Both the position numbers and the translations under genes were made by a program. A DNA stretch of 64,000 nt from Phytophthora quininea (Eukaryota > Oomycota > Peronosporomycetes > Peronosporales > Peronosporaceae). The stretch spans positions 27,553-91,552 of the forward strand of contig JAAVTG010000382.1 in assembly GCA_011947345.1 (NCBI GenBank), read 5' to 3'. Shown here one piece after another: positions 1-10,562 of the stretch. Under the pieces are notes generated by a model that saw only the letters and a program-made list of their open reading frames with translations, had not been told where the DNA came from and made no database searches. Positions within the stretch are counted from its first letter, which is position 1; the number at the start of each line of letters is the position of its first letter.

Positions 1-118
1 AGTTTGACGTTTGGACGACCAAGACAACACTCTAAGATCGAAATATCCTATACGTCAGAGGCCCAAAAGGATCCTCTAAATTATATACTGCGTTTGTATT
101 AGAGCGGGGAAGGGGGGT

Positions 119-361
119 ATGAGGGTATGGCGAACTAGTAACGCTGCTGAAAAGCAGCGAAGAAATAGAATGGTAGACCTACTTGGGATCCCTCTGCTAG
201 AGCCCAACCTCGACGTGAAACGTTATGTCAATGCACAACCTAAAGTACGAGAAGTCATGAAATGTGTAGGTGAGCTCATTTCGCAGGCAAAAAATCAAGA
301 CAGTTTGCGACGTGACTTATTACATGATGTCGATTTAAAAACAGCCGTTAGAAAGATGTAA
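119..361 (+). CDS. Small unrecognised ORF, 80 aa
   Basis: An ATG-started open frame of 80 codons in a sparse region. The product is basic and mostly helical in character, with no motif I recognise. It lies next to a hAT transposase relic on the other strand, so it may be transposon debris or chance. There is no support beyond the open frame. Confidence 0.15.
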   Translation: MRVWRTSNAAEKQRRNRMVDLLGIPLLEPNLDVKRYVNAQPKVREVMKCVGELISQAKNQDSLRRDLLHDVDLKTAVRKM

Positions 362-457
362 AATAGGAAAGTCAATGACCGAGGACGAGCGTTAATTCAG
401 TAGCAGGCGACCACAAACCACGAAGCGTAAATGGGGGAAGGTGTTAAAGGAAACTTT

Positions 458-757
458 TTATCTTATCTCCTGGTACGACACTACAAACAACTGCGTGTGG
501 AAGAGTACGAAAGCTTCAATCAAATGGTCACAAAGCCGCTCACCGGTGCGCGTACACATGACCCGCTTAAACGCAACTGTGACAGACTGCATGGGCCAGT
601 TGTCGTCGATGTAGTGCATTGCGGCAACCATGGAATTATGCTTTGGAAGTGATATCCACATGTCAGTTGTCAAGCCAACGCGTCGAGTTCTCATAACCAC
701 ATCACTATGAAGTCTCGGACGCACGCGTTCTTTCTCAACAAACCATTTCTGCATCAT
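458..757 (-). pseudogene. hAT-family transposase relic
   Basis: The minus-strand frame contains the block VGLTTDMWISL followed by a HYIDDNWPMQSV-like stretch. This resembles the start of the RNase H-like catalytic region of hAT (BED-type) transposases, where a TTDxWTS motif is followed by HYID..W. The frame has no ATG start, is about 100 codons long against several hundred for a complete transposase, and lacks the hAT dimerisation domain. I read it as a decayed fragment. No inverted repeats or target duplication were seen around it. Confidence 0.55.
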
Positions 758-1478
758 TCGATATTGGTCACTTTGCCGGCTAGAAACTCTATACCGTCTT
801 GTTGGGTTCGCCTGTCGCAGTCACGGCTCATTTTCAGCCTGGCGTAGCACAGTGCAGCGCATCATATTTTTATTAGCGTATGCTCGCATCGGTTTAGAAC
901 GGCCGAGAGGGAGTCGCAGGGCCCTTAAAAACATCTGTTAAAAAAGGTATCAACGGCACAGATCAGAACTGGTATCAGCGCAGCTACGAGCGTTTCACTT
1001 TCCGCAAAAACAACAACTGTTGAACACTACGAAAGGCATCAAGATTCTCTTGTGATGACTTAGGGTCGCTAAGGTGGTAGTTGGCTCCACTTAATAAACT
1101 TACACATTGCTTTTATTCCTACGAGCCCTTGTGTCCTAAATTTCATGCGGGTTCTCATTTTATGTTTTGTTCTTGCGTAAGCCGCGACCTCTAGACAATC
1201 AATCACATGTGTTTCAGTGCATGGCTCGCTTAAAAATGATCCTAGTAGAATGTTTAGTACAGCAAAATGCGTTATGACCTTATTCGAAGCCATTGTTTTT
1301 GACGACAGATCGATTGTTTTGAAGATCCAAGACGCCGCTGATGCAATTAAAGCAGGCCGCAAAATGAGATAATAGCGAATTGATTGCTTCTTCGCAATAC
1401 AGTACAAAATATTTATATACTTTGCTTTTTGTCGTATTTTATTCGTAATATAGTTTATATATTGCAACAGAAGTACTT
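758..1478. other. Gene-free stretch
   Basis: No frame here has a recognisable domain or an ATG start with coding character. The part near 1380-1480 is AT-rich and lies just beyond the 3' end of the PP2C gene, so it probably holds its terminator region. Confidence 0.5.
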
Positions 1479-2972
1479 CTACTTGAGTTCTATATTGATG
1501 AGCACGGCCGTCATGTTGTCTGCCTGCTCTCCGAAGAAGCTTTTTGCTCGACGCAGGTTCACAGACATCAATGAAGATGCCATTTCACCGATTACAACTC
1601 CTTTTTCCTCGTCGGATAACTGGCCATGTTGGCGAACACTGCCAGTCTCGCAGAGGAATGATCGGAGATCGTGGTAGGTCCAATTATCCCATACGCCGTC
1701 AGACGCCACCATCAGCAAGAAAGATTGCTGTTGCTGCTGCTCACCGTTGTTGTTGGTCGACAAACAGTCAGCTTCAACTCCTGTAGCGGCGGTGTGTTTG
1801 TCTTGGTTATCCTGCTCGTGCCCACTGTCTCTCCTAACAATTCGCTCCAGCGATAACTCCGTCACCGTCGGGTCGCAACTGACGCCGTAGCTGTGCATGT
1901 GGAAATCACCGAGGGACCGCGTAAACGCCAACGCATCCGGGAACAATGCAGTGAATGGAGTGGCCACCACGGAAGCCCACTCGTCGCGGACGTTCTTGTA
2001 GTAGTCCCCGGACGGGTGATGTTGAAACTCACCCTTGATGGACATTGTGAAAATGGGCAAGCGACGACTACGCGGCTCCGAGGTATCGTACACAAAACGC
2101 AGCGCCGGTAGCGACGCGTCCAACGGGTTGCAGCAAGCTTCTCGCGCGCGAACGAACTCTGTCGAGCAGTCTGGGCTGTGGTTTCCTGACAATAGCAGGA
2201 GTTCGGATCTTGCCGGGTGGTTGTTGTTGAGCTCGTCCACCTCGTCGACTTCGTCAGGTTCAGCGGCGAGCAATTTGTTCGTGCTGGCTTCGTGAATCTC
2301 CACATCTGACGCTTGGAGAACCGGTCGCACTGCTGTCAGCATCGCCACCGAGTCGCCAACATTCGACGTATAAATCTTCTCGCCACCGTTGAGCACCACC
2401 ACGATCGTCGCAGTGGTGCCACCTCGAGCGTTGGCCACCACGCCCGTCCGCAAGTCGTGCCGCACCATAAATCCCTCGGGCTGGTGCTCCTCGACAAAGT
2501 GGCCCGAGTGCTCGTAAATCTCCCTGAGAACGTGCTTGAGCTCGGCATGGCACGCTTCGAACAAGGACTGGAAGAAAGCGTTGGGGTCCTGTTCCAGACG
2601 CTCGTAGTCTTCGTGCGAGAAGCTCTGGAACTGCGTCTCAAAGTAGCGCTTGGCAGCCATCGCCACGTCCCGCCCCGTGTCTCGGCCGTGGCCGTCGAAC
2701 AGCCCCACCACGAGCGCGGCGTTCTTGGGGTCGTAGAAGGAGAAGAACGCGTCTTGATTCTGGCTGTTGGAGGCGCCGCCAATGTCCGAGATGCCGCTCA
2801 CACTCACGTTGGCGCACAAACCCATGGATTCCCACTGCGACTGGAAGCAGATCGGGCGTGTCGGGCGAGCCGTCGACGCCATGCTGCCTCGAGCTGGAGG
2901 AAGTGGATCTGCTACAACGGCTGAGCTTTCCGGCAACGAGTTTCTGATATGCCGAAGCAGCGTCGGTTTCAT
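1479..2972 (-). CDS. PP2C-type protein serine/threonine phosphatase
   Basis: A 497-aa, apparently intronless gene with an ATG start. PP2C (PPM) phosphatases are metal-dependent and remove phosphate from Ser/Thr in signalling proteins. The expected motifs appear in order: QNQDAFF near residue 71, DGHG at 93-96 (metal-binding Asp), GGTTA near 184, VGDS at 205-208, RSLGD at 352-356, ASDGVWDNW at 423-431, and ADNMTAV near 484-490 with the last metal-binding Asp. There is no signal peptide or membrane segment. An insert at about 225-310, rich in Asp, Glu and Asn, and a polyglutamine patch near 412 lengthen it beyond the usual 300-aa core. The start is 97 bp from the stop of the uridine phosphorylase gene on the same strand. 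Confidence 0.93.
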   Translation of the reverse strand: MKPTLLRHIRNSLPESSAVVADPLPPARGSMASTARPTRPICFQSQWESMGLCANVSVSGISDIGGASNSQNQDAFFSFYDPKNAALVVGLFDGHGRDTGRDVAMAAKRYFETQFQSFSHEDYERLEQDPNAFFQSLFEACHAELKHVLREIYEHSGHFVEEHQPEGFMVRHDLRTGVVANARGGTTATIVVVLNGGEKIYTSNVGDSVAMLTAVRPVLQASDVEIHEASTNKLLAAEPDEVDEVDELNNNHPARSELLLLSGNHSPDCSTEFVRAREACCNPLDASLPALRFVYDTSEPRSRRLPIFTMSIKGEFQHHPSGDYYKNVRDEWASVVATPFTALFPDALAFTRSLGDFHMHSYGVSCDPTVTELSLERIVRRDSGHEQDNQDKHTAATGVEADCLSTNNNGEQQQQQSFLLMVASDGVWDNWTYHDLRSFLCETGSVRQHGQLSDEEKGVVIGEMASSLMSVNLRRAKSFFGEQADNMTAVLINIELK

Positions 2973-3069
2973 TCGAGCCGACGACGAAAGTGATGACCGA
3001 AGTTGCCAACAACGAGCACTCGTTTTGATGCGTTGGGCGCTATATTTTATACTTTGTAGGATCGATCGT

Positions 3070-4002
3070 CTACGCCGAGCTTTGCAGCTTAGACTTGATG
3101 TAGTGCAGCAGCACGGCCGCGGGGCGCTTCTCGAAGCCCTGCAGCGTCTCGTGGCTCGACAGCACTTGGTCGCCGTTCAGGCGGTTCAGCAGCGTCACAC
3201 ACACCACCGCGAGCGGGATGTTGAGCTTGTGGCAGAAGCCGGCCATGCCGCGCGCCTCCATCTCGATGTTGCGCACGCCCGCGTCCGCGCACTTTTGCAG
3301 GAAGGCCATCTTGTCCTCGAGCGAGTACTCGCAGATGGCGCCGTCCAGGCGGCCCTGGCCTTCGTAAAAGTCGTTGCAGCTGAGCGTCTTGCCCACGGCG
3401 TAGGGCAGACCCACCTCCTTGGCCGCGGTAATGATCTCTTCGCGCACCTCGGGCGCGCAGATGGCAGGACGACGCACCGTGGAGCCCAGCACGGCGACTT
3501 CGTCCACCGACTCCATCTTGTTGTTGACGCCTTCGGACGTGATGACGACGGTGCCCGGCTCGACGCCGATGCCGCCGCTCGTGCCCATGCGGATGTAGAT
3601 GACACGGCCGGCGTTGGCGTAGTCCAGCAGCTTGGTGACCTCGTGCAGCAGGATCGAGACGGACGGCATGCCGATGCCGTGGTTGGCTACGAGCACGGGG
3701 CCCACCTTGAACAGCGTGTAGCGAGACGTGCTGCCGATCGGGGACAGTTTGTAGCCGTAGGGAGTGGCAATGTTGAGCTCCTTGGCGATGGCCTCGGCAA
3801 AGTGCGTCATGCGCTCGGCGCTGCCGCCCGTGACGAAGAACTTGACGTCGCCGAACGTGTCGATGACCTGCTGGCGCTCCTCGGTGGAGCACGTGAGGCC
3901 GATGTGGAACAGCACGTCCGAGTGCATCTCGGTGATGTGGCTGTTCTGTACGTGGGCCAGCGGGGCCGTCGTGGGGGCAGACACGTCCATGTTGGGGGCC
4001 AT
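3070..4002 (-). CDS. Uridine phosphorylase
   Basis: A 310-aa protein of the nucleoside phosphorylase superfamily (eukaryotic UPP type). It splits uridine with phosphate to uracil and ribose-1-phosphate in pyrimidine salvage. Supporting blocks are FHIGLTCSTEERQ near 32-45, FFVTGGSAERM near 55-65, the substrate-site region IRMGTSGGIG at about 137-146, and the IEMEARGMAGF stretch in the C-terminal third that contacts the nucleoside. The ATG at 4002 has a good context (AAGATGG) and gives the family's usual length. The frame stays open upstream to 4131 but has no ATG there, so I do not extend it. Confidence 0.92.
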   Translation of the reverse strand: MAPNMDVSAPTTAPLAHVQNSHITEMHSDVLFHIGLTCSTEERQQVIDTFGDVKFFVTGGSAERMTHFAEAIAKELNIATPYGYKLSPIGSTSRYTLFKVGPVLVANHGIGMPSVSILLHEVTKLLDYANAGRVIYIRMGTSGGIGVEPGTVVITSEGVNNKMESVDEVAVLGSTVRRPAICAPEVREEIITAAKEVGLPYAVGKTLSCNDFYEGQGRLDGAICEYSLEDKMAFLQKCADAGVRNIEMEARGMAGFCHKLNIPLAVVCVTLLNRLNGDQVLSSHETLQGFEKRPAAVLLHYIKSKLQSSA

Positions 4003-4489
4003 CTTGCAGCGAGAGAGTTGTGACTTGGTCAGGAGCGGGGAAATTGGATACTGGTGCTCGAGGGCAAGCGCGCCGCGAGCATTGTGCTGCGACACACTTT
4101 GAAGCAAGGCAAGTGTCCTTGCTCCCTGCAATGCACCGGACGAAATAAACAGTGCAGTTACTGCTCAAGATGCTCGCCATCGCATGGCCTTTGACCGATC
4201 GCATGCAGGCCTTGTCGACGACAGAGCGGCATGGTTAGCATTCAGTTGACGTCACGGCAACTCGCGTTGCAGTTGCAGTTGTTGACTAGCCCAATGCGCC
4301 GGATCATAGTCACTAATACATGTTCAGCGTGGTTAGTATCGAGCTGCTCGCGGACGCACAGAGACATGGCAAAGCCAAAGCACCAGCAGCAGCAATCGTA
4401 CAGTCCGCATGTGTATTGAGATTCTCGAGCCCCAGCGGAGGCTTCTTCGCGCAGTCCCCACTGCATTCAACAGGAAGGGCGAGTTTCAT
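4003..4489. other. Intergenic, between two minus-strand genes
   Basis: This 487-bp stretch separates the start of the uridine phosphorylase gene from the end of the membrane-protein gene. I see no coding frame with recognisable content. It must hold the promoter of the phosphorylase and the 3' end of the neighbour. Confidence 0.4.
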
Positions 4490-5687
4490 TTACTCGCCAA
4501 AGTTTTCGTACATGTTCATGGCCTCCTCTTCCAGAACGCGGCCGAACGCTTCGAGCGCGTGCTGCACCTTCACCAAGCGACTCGCCACCGCCATGAACGG
4601 GTCGTCCAGCGCTCGCTCCTCCCAGAAGCCGTACTCGATCTTCTCGTCCTCGGAGCGCTCAATGTCCGGAAGCCGATCAAGTCCCGAGCTGAGAGACACG
4701 CCCACGGCGACCAACGTGCCTACGCGGAACGCCCACCAGAAGTCCTCCGAGCTGTAGTAGAAGTAGCTCGTGCACAAGATCCAGCTCAGGATCTCAACCA
4801 GCGAGCGGATCGGGTGCTCCTGCCAATTCCGTGACACCTCAGTGAACCGCGACTGAAGCGTCAAGCCTACTTGTCGTGTCGGCAGCCAGAGACAGCAAAA
4901 CTCGGCTGTGACCACAAAGGCCACTCCGGTGCACGCTGTCAGCAGTCCAAAGAACTTGACGTCGTGGAAGTTTTCCCAGAATGAGCGCACTGCCACGACG
5001 CCGAGGTAGCCGAAGAGCAAGTTCTTGATCAACGTGATCTCCTGGCCGTCGGTCGGCGCCTTGCCGTTCTTGGGCACGTCAAAGCCAAGACATTGTAGCA
5101 AGTCAGGACCCCTGGCTGGTTGCGGATGACCCGTCCCAGCCCGCGTACAAACTGCAGCACGATCTCGTCGCAGACCGACATCATGGCGCCGACGAACGTG
5201 CCGACTTCGAAGGCCAACAGTGCGTCGCCATAGAGCGAGTAGGTCGCGTACGTGACGCTGGTCCAGCAGACCATCTCCAAGAAAGACTGCAGCGTCTTGG
5301 TGGTCCAGTTGAAGCGCACGTCCGTGAAGCGCAGCACCAACGAGGCCGCGATGACCGGGGCCATCCGCACAGGAAAACTGCCGCAAAAGCGCAGGATGGA
5401 CTCGGACAGCGCGTCTGTAGAGGGCATGAACTTGCCGTAGAATTCGCTGTCGTTTAAGATGCCTTGAGTGGCCTCGTCGCCAGGGTACAGGATCTCGTAC
5501 TCGCTGTCCGAGTCGCTCTCGGCTGTCTGCAGACAAAGGACGCAAGCAGCTCTGTGTGAGTACGTAGATCTGCTCAAAGGCCCTGGCGTATCTAGAGACC
5601 TACAGGACTGTAAGTCGTTGTGGTGGGTGGGTCGTCCAGGGCTTTACTCCTTGCTGTAGGACGCCGCACCGCCGTCGCCACCTCCAT
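4490..5687 (-). CDS. Unrecognised multipass membrane protein (one intron, one apparent frameshift)
   Basis: I do not recognise the family. My model has exon 1 at 5604-5687 (28 codons from an ATG in good context), a 77-nt intron at 5527-5603 with donor GTAGGT and acceptor CTGCAG, and exon 2 at 4490-5526. An acidic stretch SDSDSEYEI follows the intron. At least five hydrophobic segments follow, including LLFGYLGVVAVRSFW and FFGLLTACTGVAFVVTAEF. Total length would be about 373 aa. The frame breaks at the CCCC run near 5106-5112: the N-terminal half reads in one frame and the C-terminal half in the next, and one missing base restores a continuous protein. Charged C-terminus; function unknown. Confidence 0.6.
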
Positions 5688-5996
5688 GCTTCTCTTGCCC
5701 CAACGTCCTCGTTCCTGAAGGTGTCGGACTGAAGGGGCGTAAGAAAACTCGAAGAATTTCGACCTCGTTTCTAGCACACCTCAAAAGTGGCTACCGCCTC
5801 AAAAGTGTTAGCAGCCCCTTGAATCAGAAGCAAATTCGTGCAAACTGAGCTCGATCGCTCTCGCGCACATGGAGGACGACAACACGCCTGAAGTGACGTC
5901 CGTGCTGATTCACGGTGATGGCAATATCAATCGTCCCCACGGCCGCAGCGATCGCCACCTCTCGGCGGGAGCGGTGAGTCTGGCGCTGCAGGACCA

Positions 5997-8597
5997 ATGG
6001 ACCTTCGAGTCGCCAGTGTCTCCGCAGCCGGGACAGCCAGCGGTGCGTCCCGGACGTACCGGTATCTGAAGGGGGCGGAACTGGAAGGAGCCACCTACGA
6101 CTTTGCCATCGTGACGAGACGCTCCAACAAGCAGAAGCAGCACACGTCGTCGGACGTCGATGTGGCCGTGGACATTAGCGCCGGCGTGGAAGGCAAAATG
6201 ATCGAGAAGCTGGTGGCCAGCGGGCTAGACGTGGACGTGCTGGAAGGAGACTTTAGCCGCGTGGAGGCCGACGGCAAGAAGGCTAGCAAGTACTTTGTGC
6301 TGCTGATCCGCGGGAACGACGAGGCGCTGGCCATTTACGGCCGCAGACTGCGCTTCCAGACGTGGCTGCGCAACGGCAACTCTCGGGAGGTGGACGCGGT
6401 CGTGCAGAGCAGTCCCATTGTGACGCCGGCCGAGCGCATCCAGGTGATCGACCACATTATTCGAGAGACGGCTAAGATCACGGAAGACCACCCGAATGTG
6501 CGTTCGATCTTCCCCGTGCACGACCCCGCCACCAACCGATACCTGCTGAACACTTTTATCGGAACGCAGAAGCTGGAGTTCCTCTCGGAGAACTTCTTGC
6601 GCAAAGTGAGAGCTCACTTTGGCGAGAAAGTGGGGTATTATTTCGCGTTCATGGACTTTTACAACAAGGCGCTGGTGCCAATAGCGCTGCTCGGAGTATT
6701 GCTGGCATGTCTGCGCGGCGTCATGGGTACGCCCATGTACATGCGCGTGCTCGTGGTTTGGGCCGTGCTCATTTCCGTGATTTGGAGCTACTGGTTCCTG
6801 AAGTTCTGGTCGCGCCGCAACAACGAGCTCAATGCCATGTGGGCGAACAACTTGGAGACTAATGCGATCATGTACCGCAATCCGAAGTTCCGTGGCGATG
6901 CCTTCCTGAACCCGGTTACGGGGTTGCCTGACCAGCACTACGCCAGTTGGAAGCGATATCCTAAATACTTGGCCGTTGTGCTCTTCATGCTAGTGCAAAT
7001 CACCATCATGATGTTCATTATTGCGATCTGGATCACTGCGTTTGAGGTGCTCAAAGTCCGCTACCCGGACAGAGGACTCTTCTCGGCGCAGTGGTTTTAC
7101 ATTCTCGGTGGTGGTATTATGTATGGATTGTTCGTGGACATTATCCAGTGGGAAGTGATTGTGACGCGTGCTGCGCGTTGGTTCACGGACTGGGAAAACT
7201 GGAAGACTATCGAGCAGTATGAGAAGTCGATTGTTCGCAAGCTGTTCCTGATGGATTTCCTCAACTACTATACGTGGTTCTTCTTGCTGGCCTTTGTGTA
7301 CGTGATTCCCGGCGCTGGCGATACGATCACCAATTTCCTGAATACGTTGATCTGGAAGGACCCGGCGAATTGTTGCTTCGGGCCGTATATGGATCGTTCG
7401 GGATCCTATTGCGATTCCTGTCCTCCAGCCTGGAACGAACTCGGGCTTCGTGAAACACGCTGCATTCCGTGTCGTGGCTGGGTAACCTTTGACATCAACC
7501 ATCTTGATTTGGAGACGCTTTTCCTCACGCCGATTATTATCACCCAGCTGCTCAACTTGGTCATTGCAGTCGTTGTTCCGTGGATCCACCGCAAACATTA
7601 CGAGCAGCGGCTACGTGGCACGGACAAGAAAGTTATGGATATGGTGAAGGCCCGAGGAGAGCGCCGCCTGCTCGCAGATATGGCCTACCGTGACGGAGAA
7701 ACTAACAACGGGTGTGGCCGGGCAAGCGAGCAAGATGACAGTGAAAAACTCGCTCAGCTGCTGAATCGGTCATCGGCACGATATCTAGAGAATAGCGAGC
7801 GCGAGATGGAAATGCTGAACGCCAAGGCGCGCGCGATCCTGTTCGAAAGCGAGCAGGAGAACTACGACCCGTACAACGACTACCACCACATGACGGTGCA
7901 GTTCGGGTTCGTGGTCATGTTCTCGATGCTGTGGCCACTCATGCCGGCGGCTTGCATGATCGTGAACGCTCTCAAGACGCGCGGCGACGGATTCCGCTTG
8001 TGCCGCACGAATCGCCGTCCGTTCCCGCACAAGGCCGGCGGCATCGGGGAATGGTACAACATGCTGCACTTCATCGCGCTCACGGGCGTGATCGTTAACA
8101 TTGGGCTCATCTTCATCTCAACGGGCGCTATGGAGTTCTTCTCGCCGTCCTGCTCCAAGCAGATCTCGGACGCTATGGGCGACGACTTCTCCCATTTCCG
8201 CTTCGGCCCGGACTTTGCCTGCTTTTCGCTCACAACGCGCATGGTGATGATTCTCGTGAGCGAGCACCTGTCGCTGCTGTTGATCTGGTCGTTCTGGAAG
8301 ATCTGCCGCAGCGTCCCGGCCAAGGTGCAGCTCGACATGCTGCGCCAGGAGTACGGGTTCAAGACCAAGCTGTACCAGCGCGCAGTCAAGATGTCGAACG
8401 CCAACGCTGCTGGCGTCCAGACTGCTCAATACTCTGCCACCATCGTGAGCGGGCCCTCCACACCCGTGGGGGTCTCGCAGCGTGTCGATGGAGGGCTCAA
8501 AGGCTCGAAGGAGGAGAAGGAGCCGTTGCTTTCGAACAAACGGCTCGCGCAGGCCTGGGACTCGTCGCCGCACGCTTCCAACCAAGACGCCGCGTAG
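5997..8597 (+). CDS. Anoctamin (TMEM16) family membrane protein
   Basis: An 866-aa member of the anoctamin family of Ca2+-gated chloride channels and phospholipid scramblases. The cytosolic N-terminal domain covers about 1-210. TM1 begins near FGEKVGYYFAFMDFYNKALV (208-227). The family signature TDWENWKTIEQYEKSIVRK is at 397-415, and the pore helices near 500-530 and 628-660 are present (VQFGFVVMF, 634-642). A cysteine-rich luminal loop occupies about 459-492. The last helix is near 750-770, followed by a low-complexity tail. Several Ca2+-site acids appear substituted (see findings). The ATG at 5997 opens the conserved frame. Another ATG at 5869 opens a different frame and could be a first exon if a GTGAGT donor at 5974 is used, so the true N-terminus is uncertain. 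Confidence 0.9.
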   Translation: MDLRVASVSAAGTASGASRTYRYLKGAELEGATYDFAIVTRRSNKQKQHTSSDVDVAVDISAGVEGKMIEKLVASGLDVDVLEGDFSRVEADGKKASKYFVLLIRGNDEALAIYGRRLRFQTWLRNGNSREVDAVVQSSPIVTPAERIQVIDHIIRETAKITEDHPNVRSIFPVHDPATNRYLLNTFIGTQKLEFLSENFLRKVRAHFGEKVGYYFAFMDFYNKALVPIALLGVLLACLRGVMGTPMYMRVLVVWAVLISVIWSYWFLKFWSRRNNELNAMWANNLETNAIMYRNPKFRGDAFLNPVTGLPDQHYASWKRYPKYLAVVLFMLVQITIMMFIIAIWITAFEVLKVRYPDRGLFSAQWFYILGGGIMYGLFVDIIQWEVIVTRAARWFTDWENWKTIEQYEKSIVRKLFLMDFLNYYTWFFLLAFVYVIPGAGDTITNFLNTLIWKDPANCCFGPYMDRSGSYCDSCPPAWNELGLRETRCIPCRGWVTFDINHLDLETLFLTPIIITQLLNLVIAVVVPWIHRKHYEQRLRGTDKKVMDMVKARGERRLLADMAYRDGETNNGCGRASEQDDSEKLAQLLNRSSARYLENSEREMEMLNAKARAILFESEQENYDPYNDYHHMTVQFGFVVMFSMLWPLMPAACMIVNALKTRGDGFRLCRTNRRPFPHKAGGIGEWYNMLHFIALTGVIVNIGLIFISTGAMEFFSPSCSKQISDAMGDDFSHFRFGPDFACFSLTTRMVMILVSEHLSLLLIWSFWKICRSVPAKVQLDMLRQEYGFKTKLYQRAVKMSNANAAGVQTAQYSATIVSGPSTPVGVSQRVDGGLKGSKEEKEPLLSNKRLAQAWDSSPHASNQDAA

Positions 8598-8891
8598 GGA
8601 TACCGTCTGTCGGCCACTTTATCTTATTCGAACGTCGCGTGCTGAAGCTGCAAACTAACTCCAATTGATTCGCCACAAGTTTACCATCCCGCCTGTCATG
8701 TGGCCGAGTTGCACCGGAACCAAGCCAAGGTAGAGATGATCGCAATGTGGTCAAATTGCAGCGCAGCCTTTTCATGTCCTTTCCGTGCATTTGCCAGTTC
8801 AGAACTTCCAGCTGGTCTTGGTCTCCGCTGCCGTCGTCGCTGTCATTCTCCGATTTTCAAACTCCAGGTGTCAAGCCAGACCAAGCCACCG

Positions 8892-10562
8892 ATGTCTTCC
8901 CGAGCGCCAGTGCAGGTCCGCGGCGGCGGCTACGGGCTGGACGCGGAGCTGGCGCGCAAGGCCGCCGAGCGCTACGACTACGACATGGAGGACGAGGCGC
9001 GCACGTGGCTCGAGAGCATCTCGGGCATGGAGATCGGCGACGACTTTGGCGAGGGCCTGCGGGACGGCGTAATCCTCTGCACGGTGGCCAACACGATCCA
9101 CGCGGGCATCATCAAGCGCGTGGAGACCAAGTCCAAGATGCCCTTCAAGCTGATGGAGAACGTGTCGGCCTTTCTCAAGGCCTGCCGCGTCATGGGCGTC
9201 AACGAGTTCGACCTGTTTGAGACTGTGGACCTCTTCGAGCTCAAGGACCTGGGCAACGTCGTGCGCTGCATCTTCGCGTTGGGACGCGCCGTGCAGCGCA
9301 ACTACCCCGAGTTCAAGGGCCCCACGCTGGGTGTCAAGGAGTCCAGCAAGAACCAGCGCGCGTTCACGCCCGACCAGCTCGCGGACGCCAGGAACGCTCC
9401 GGCGCAGCAGACGCTGGGCAGCTTCCGCACCATGAAGAGACAGACCACGTCCCACAGCAACCGAGTGATGCTGGGCGCCGATGCGGCGCAGAGTGCGTAC
9501 CGCGCGCCGCCTCCGCCGCCACCTCCGTCTGCGGAGAAGATTGAGCAGCTGTCGAGGTTCCGCAAGGCGGACCAGCTGACGACGTTCGACTCTCGTCAGC
9601 CCGAAGGCGAGCTGTCCCCAAGTGGAGCGACCGAACCGTCCAAGGAAGAGGTCGCTGCGACGGTGAAGGAACTCGCGGAAGACCTGAGCGAGACGACAGT
9701 AGCTGAGAAGAAGCTGTCGTCCTCGATCCCTGGCCTGAACAGCGCCAAGGATAATGTCGGTCCGACGGCGGAGGAAGAGGCACAGAAATGGATTGAAGCC
9801 GTACTGGGCGAAAAGTTCCTGGCCAGCTTTGGCGACAGCCTCAAGGACGGCGTGATGCTGTGCACGCTGTTGAACAAGATCAAGCCGGGCCTTATTCCGC
9901 GGGTGCAGAACTCTACGATGCCTTTCAAGCAGATGGAAAACGTGTCGAGCTTTCTGCGCGCGTGTCGGACGCTAGGTGTCGCCGAATTTGACTTGTTCGA
10001 GACGGTCGACCTGTACGAGCAGAAGAATCTTGGGCAGGTGGTGCAGTGCATCCACGCTCTAGGCCGCACGCTCCAGAAAAACCATCCGGAGTACGATGGC
10101 CCTCGTCTCGGCGTGAAGGAGTCGACGGTGAACCCGCGTCAATTTTCCGAGGCCCAACTTCGCGAGGCAGCCACAGCCGTCCCTGTGCTAGCCCATGGCA
10201 GTCAATCCGTTATGGAGCGCCTTGGGTTTGACCGCTCTGCTTCCGTGACTTTTGGCTACGATGCTGCTGCTAGCAAAGCGGATAGCGACAAGTCCTCACC
10301 CAAGACGCAGAGCAAGACTGCTGAGGCTGAGCCTGAACCTGTGGAGACCCCAGCTGAAGCTGAAGTCACTCCAGTGAAGATCGAGCCTGAAGCTGCTGAG
10401 GCAGAGAAGGTGGAAGAGAAGGATCCCAAGGCAAACGGACCCAGTTGGTTGACCCAGCGGGTTGCGTCGCTGAACTCTGTGAGCACCGACAATACTGCGA
10501 AGCCCCACCTCCCTGTCGGAGGCTCCTCTAGTGCGCTGCCCACCCGTACTGTGTGGAGCTAA
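8892..10562 (+). CDS. Double calponin-homology (transgelin/calponin-like) actin-binding protein
   Basis: A 556-aa protein with two calponin-homology domains, at about 30-137 and 293-397. Each contains the core LRDGVILC / LKDGVMLC and the NVS(A/S)FL(K/R)ACR block. Each is followed by a short motif, GPTLGVKES or GPRLGVKES, then a (A/Q)F(T/S) helix, as in calponin-type proteins. A proline run (205-212) lies between the domains and the C-terminus is rich in Glu, Pro and Ala. Such proteins bind and bundle F-actin. The ATG at 8892 is the first in frame; upstream codons are open but lack an ATG. The frame is uninterrupted and ends in TAA at 10560, with AATAAA-like sequence just beyond. Confidence 0.9.
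   Translation: MSSRAPVQVRGGGYGLDAELARKAAERYDYDMEDEARTWLESISGMEIGDDFGEGLRDGVILCTVANTIHAGIIKRVETKSKMPFKLMENVSAFLKACRVMGVNEFDLFETVDLFELKDLGNVVRCIFALGRAVQRNYPEFKGPTLGVKESSKNQRAFTPDQLADARNAPAQQTLGSFRTMKRQTTSHSNRVMLGADAAQSAYRAPPPPPPPSAEKIEQLSRFRKADQLTTFDSRQPEGELSPSGATEPSKEEVAATVKELAEDLSETTVAEKKLSSSIPGLNSAKDNVGPTAEEEAQKWIEAVLGEKFLASFGDSLKDGVMLCTLLNKIKPGLIPRVQNSTMPFKQMENVSSFLRACRTLGVAEFDLFETVDLYEQKNLGQVVQCIHALGRTLQKNHPEYDGPRLGVKESTVNPRQFSEAQLREAATAVPVLAHGSQSVMERLGFDRSASVTFGYDAAASKADSDKSSPKTQSKTAEAEPEPVETPAEAEVTPVKIEPEAAEAEKVEEKDPKANGPSWLTQRVASLNSVSTDNTAKPHLPVGGSSSALPTRTVWS

Noticed and set aside
2767..4023. A 418-codon plus-strand frame opposite the phosphorylase.
   Set aside because: It is the antisense shadow of a clear gene with high third-position GC; the product is Arg/His/Ala-rich without domains.
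4003..4131. N-terminal extension of uridine phosphorylase as a mitochondrial presequence.
   Set aside because: The extension has no ATG; the first codon in that frame is TTG.
8700..8891. N-terminal extension of the CH-domain protein.
   Set aside because: It starts with GTG and contains no conserved sequence; the ATG at 8892 precedes the conserved region in a normal context.
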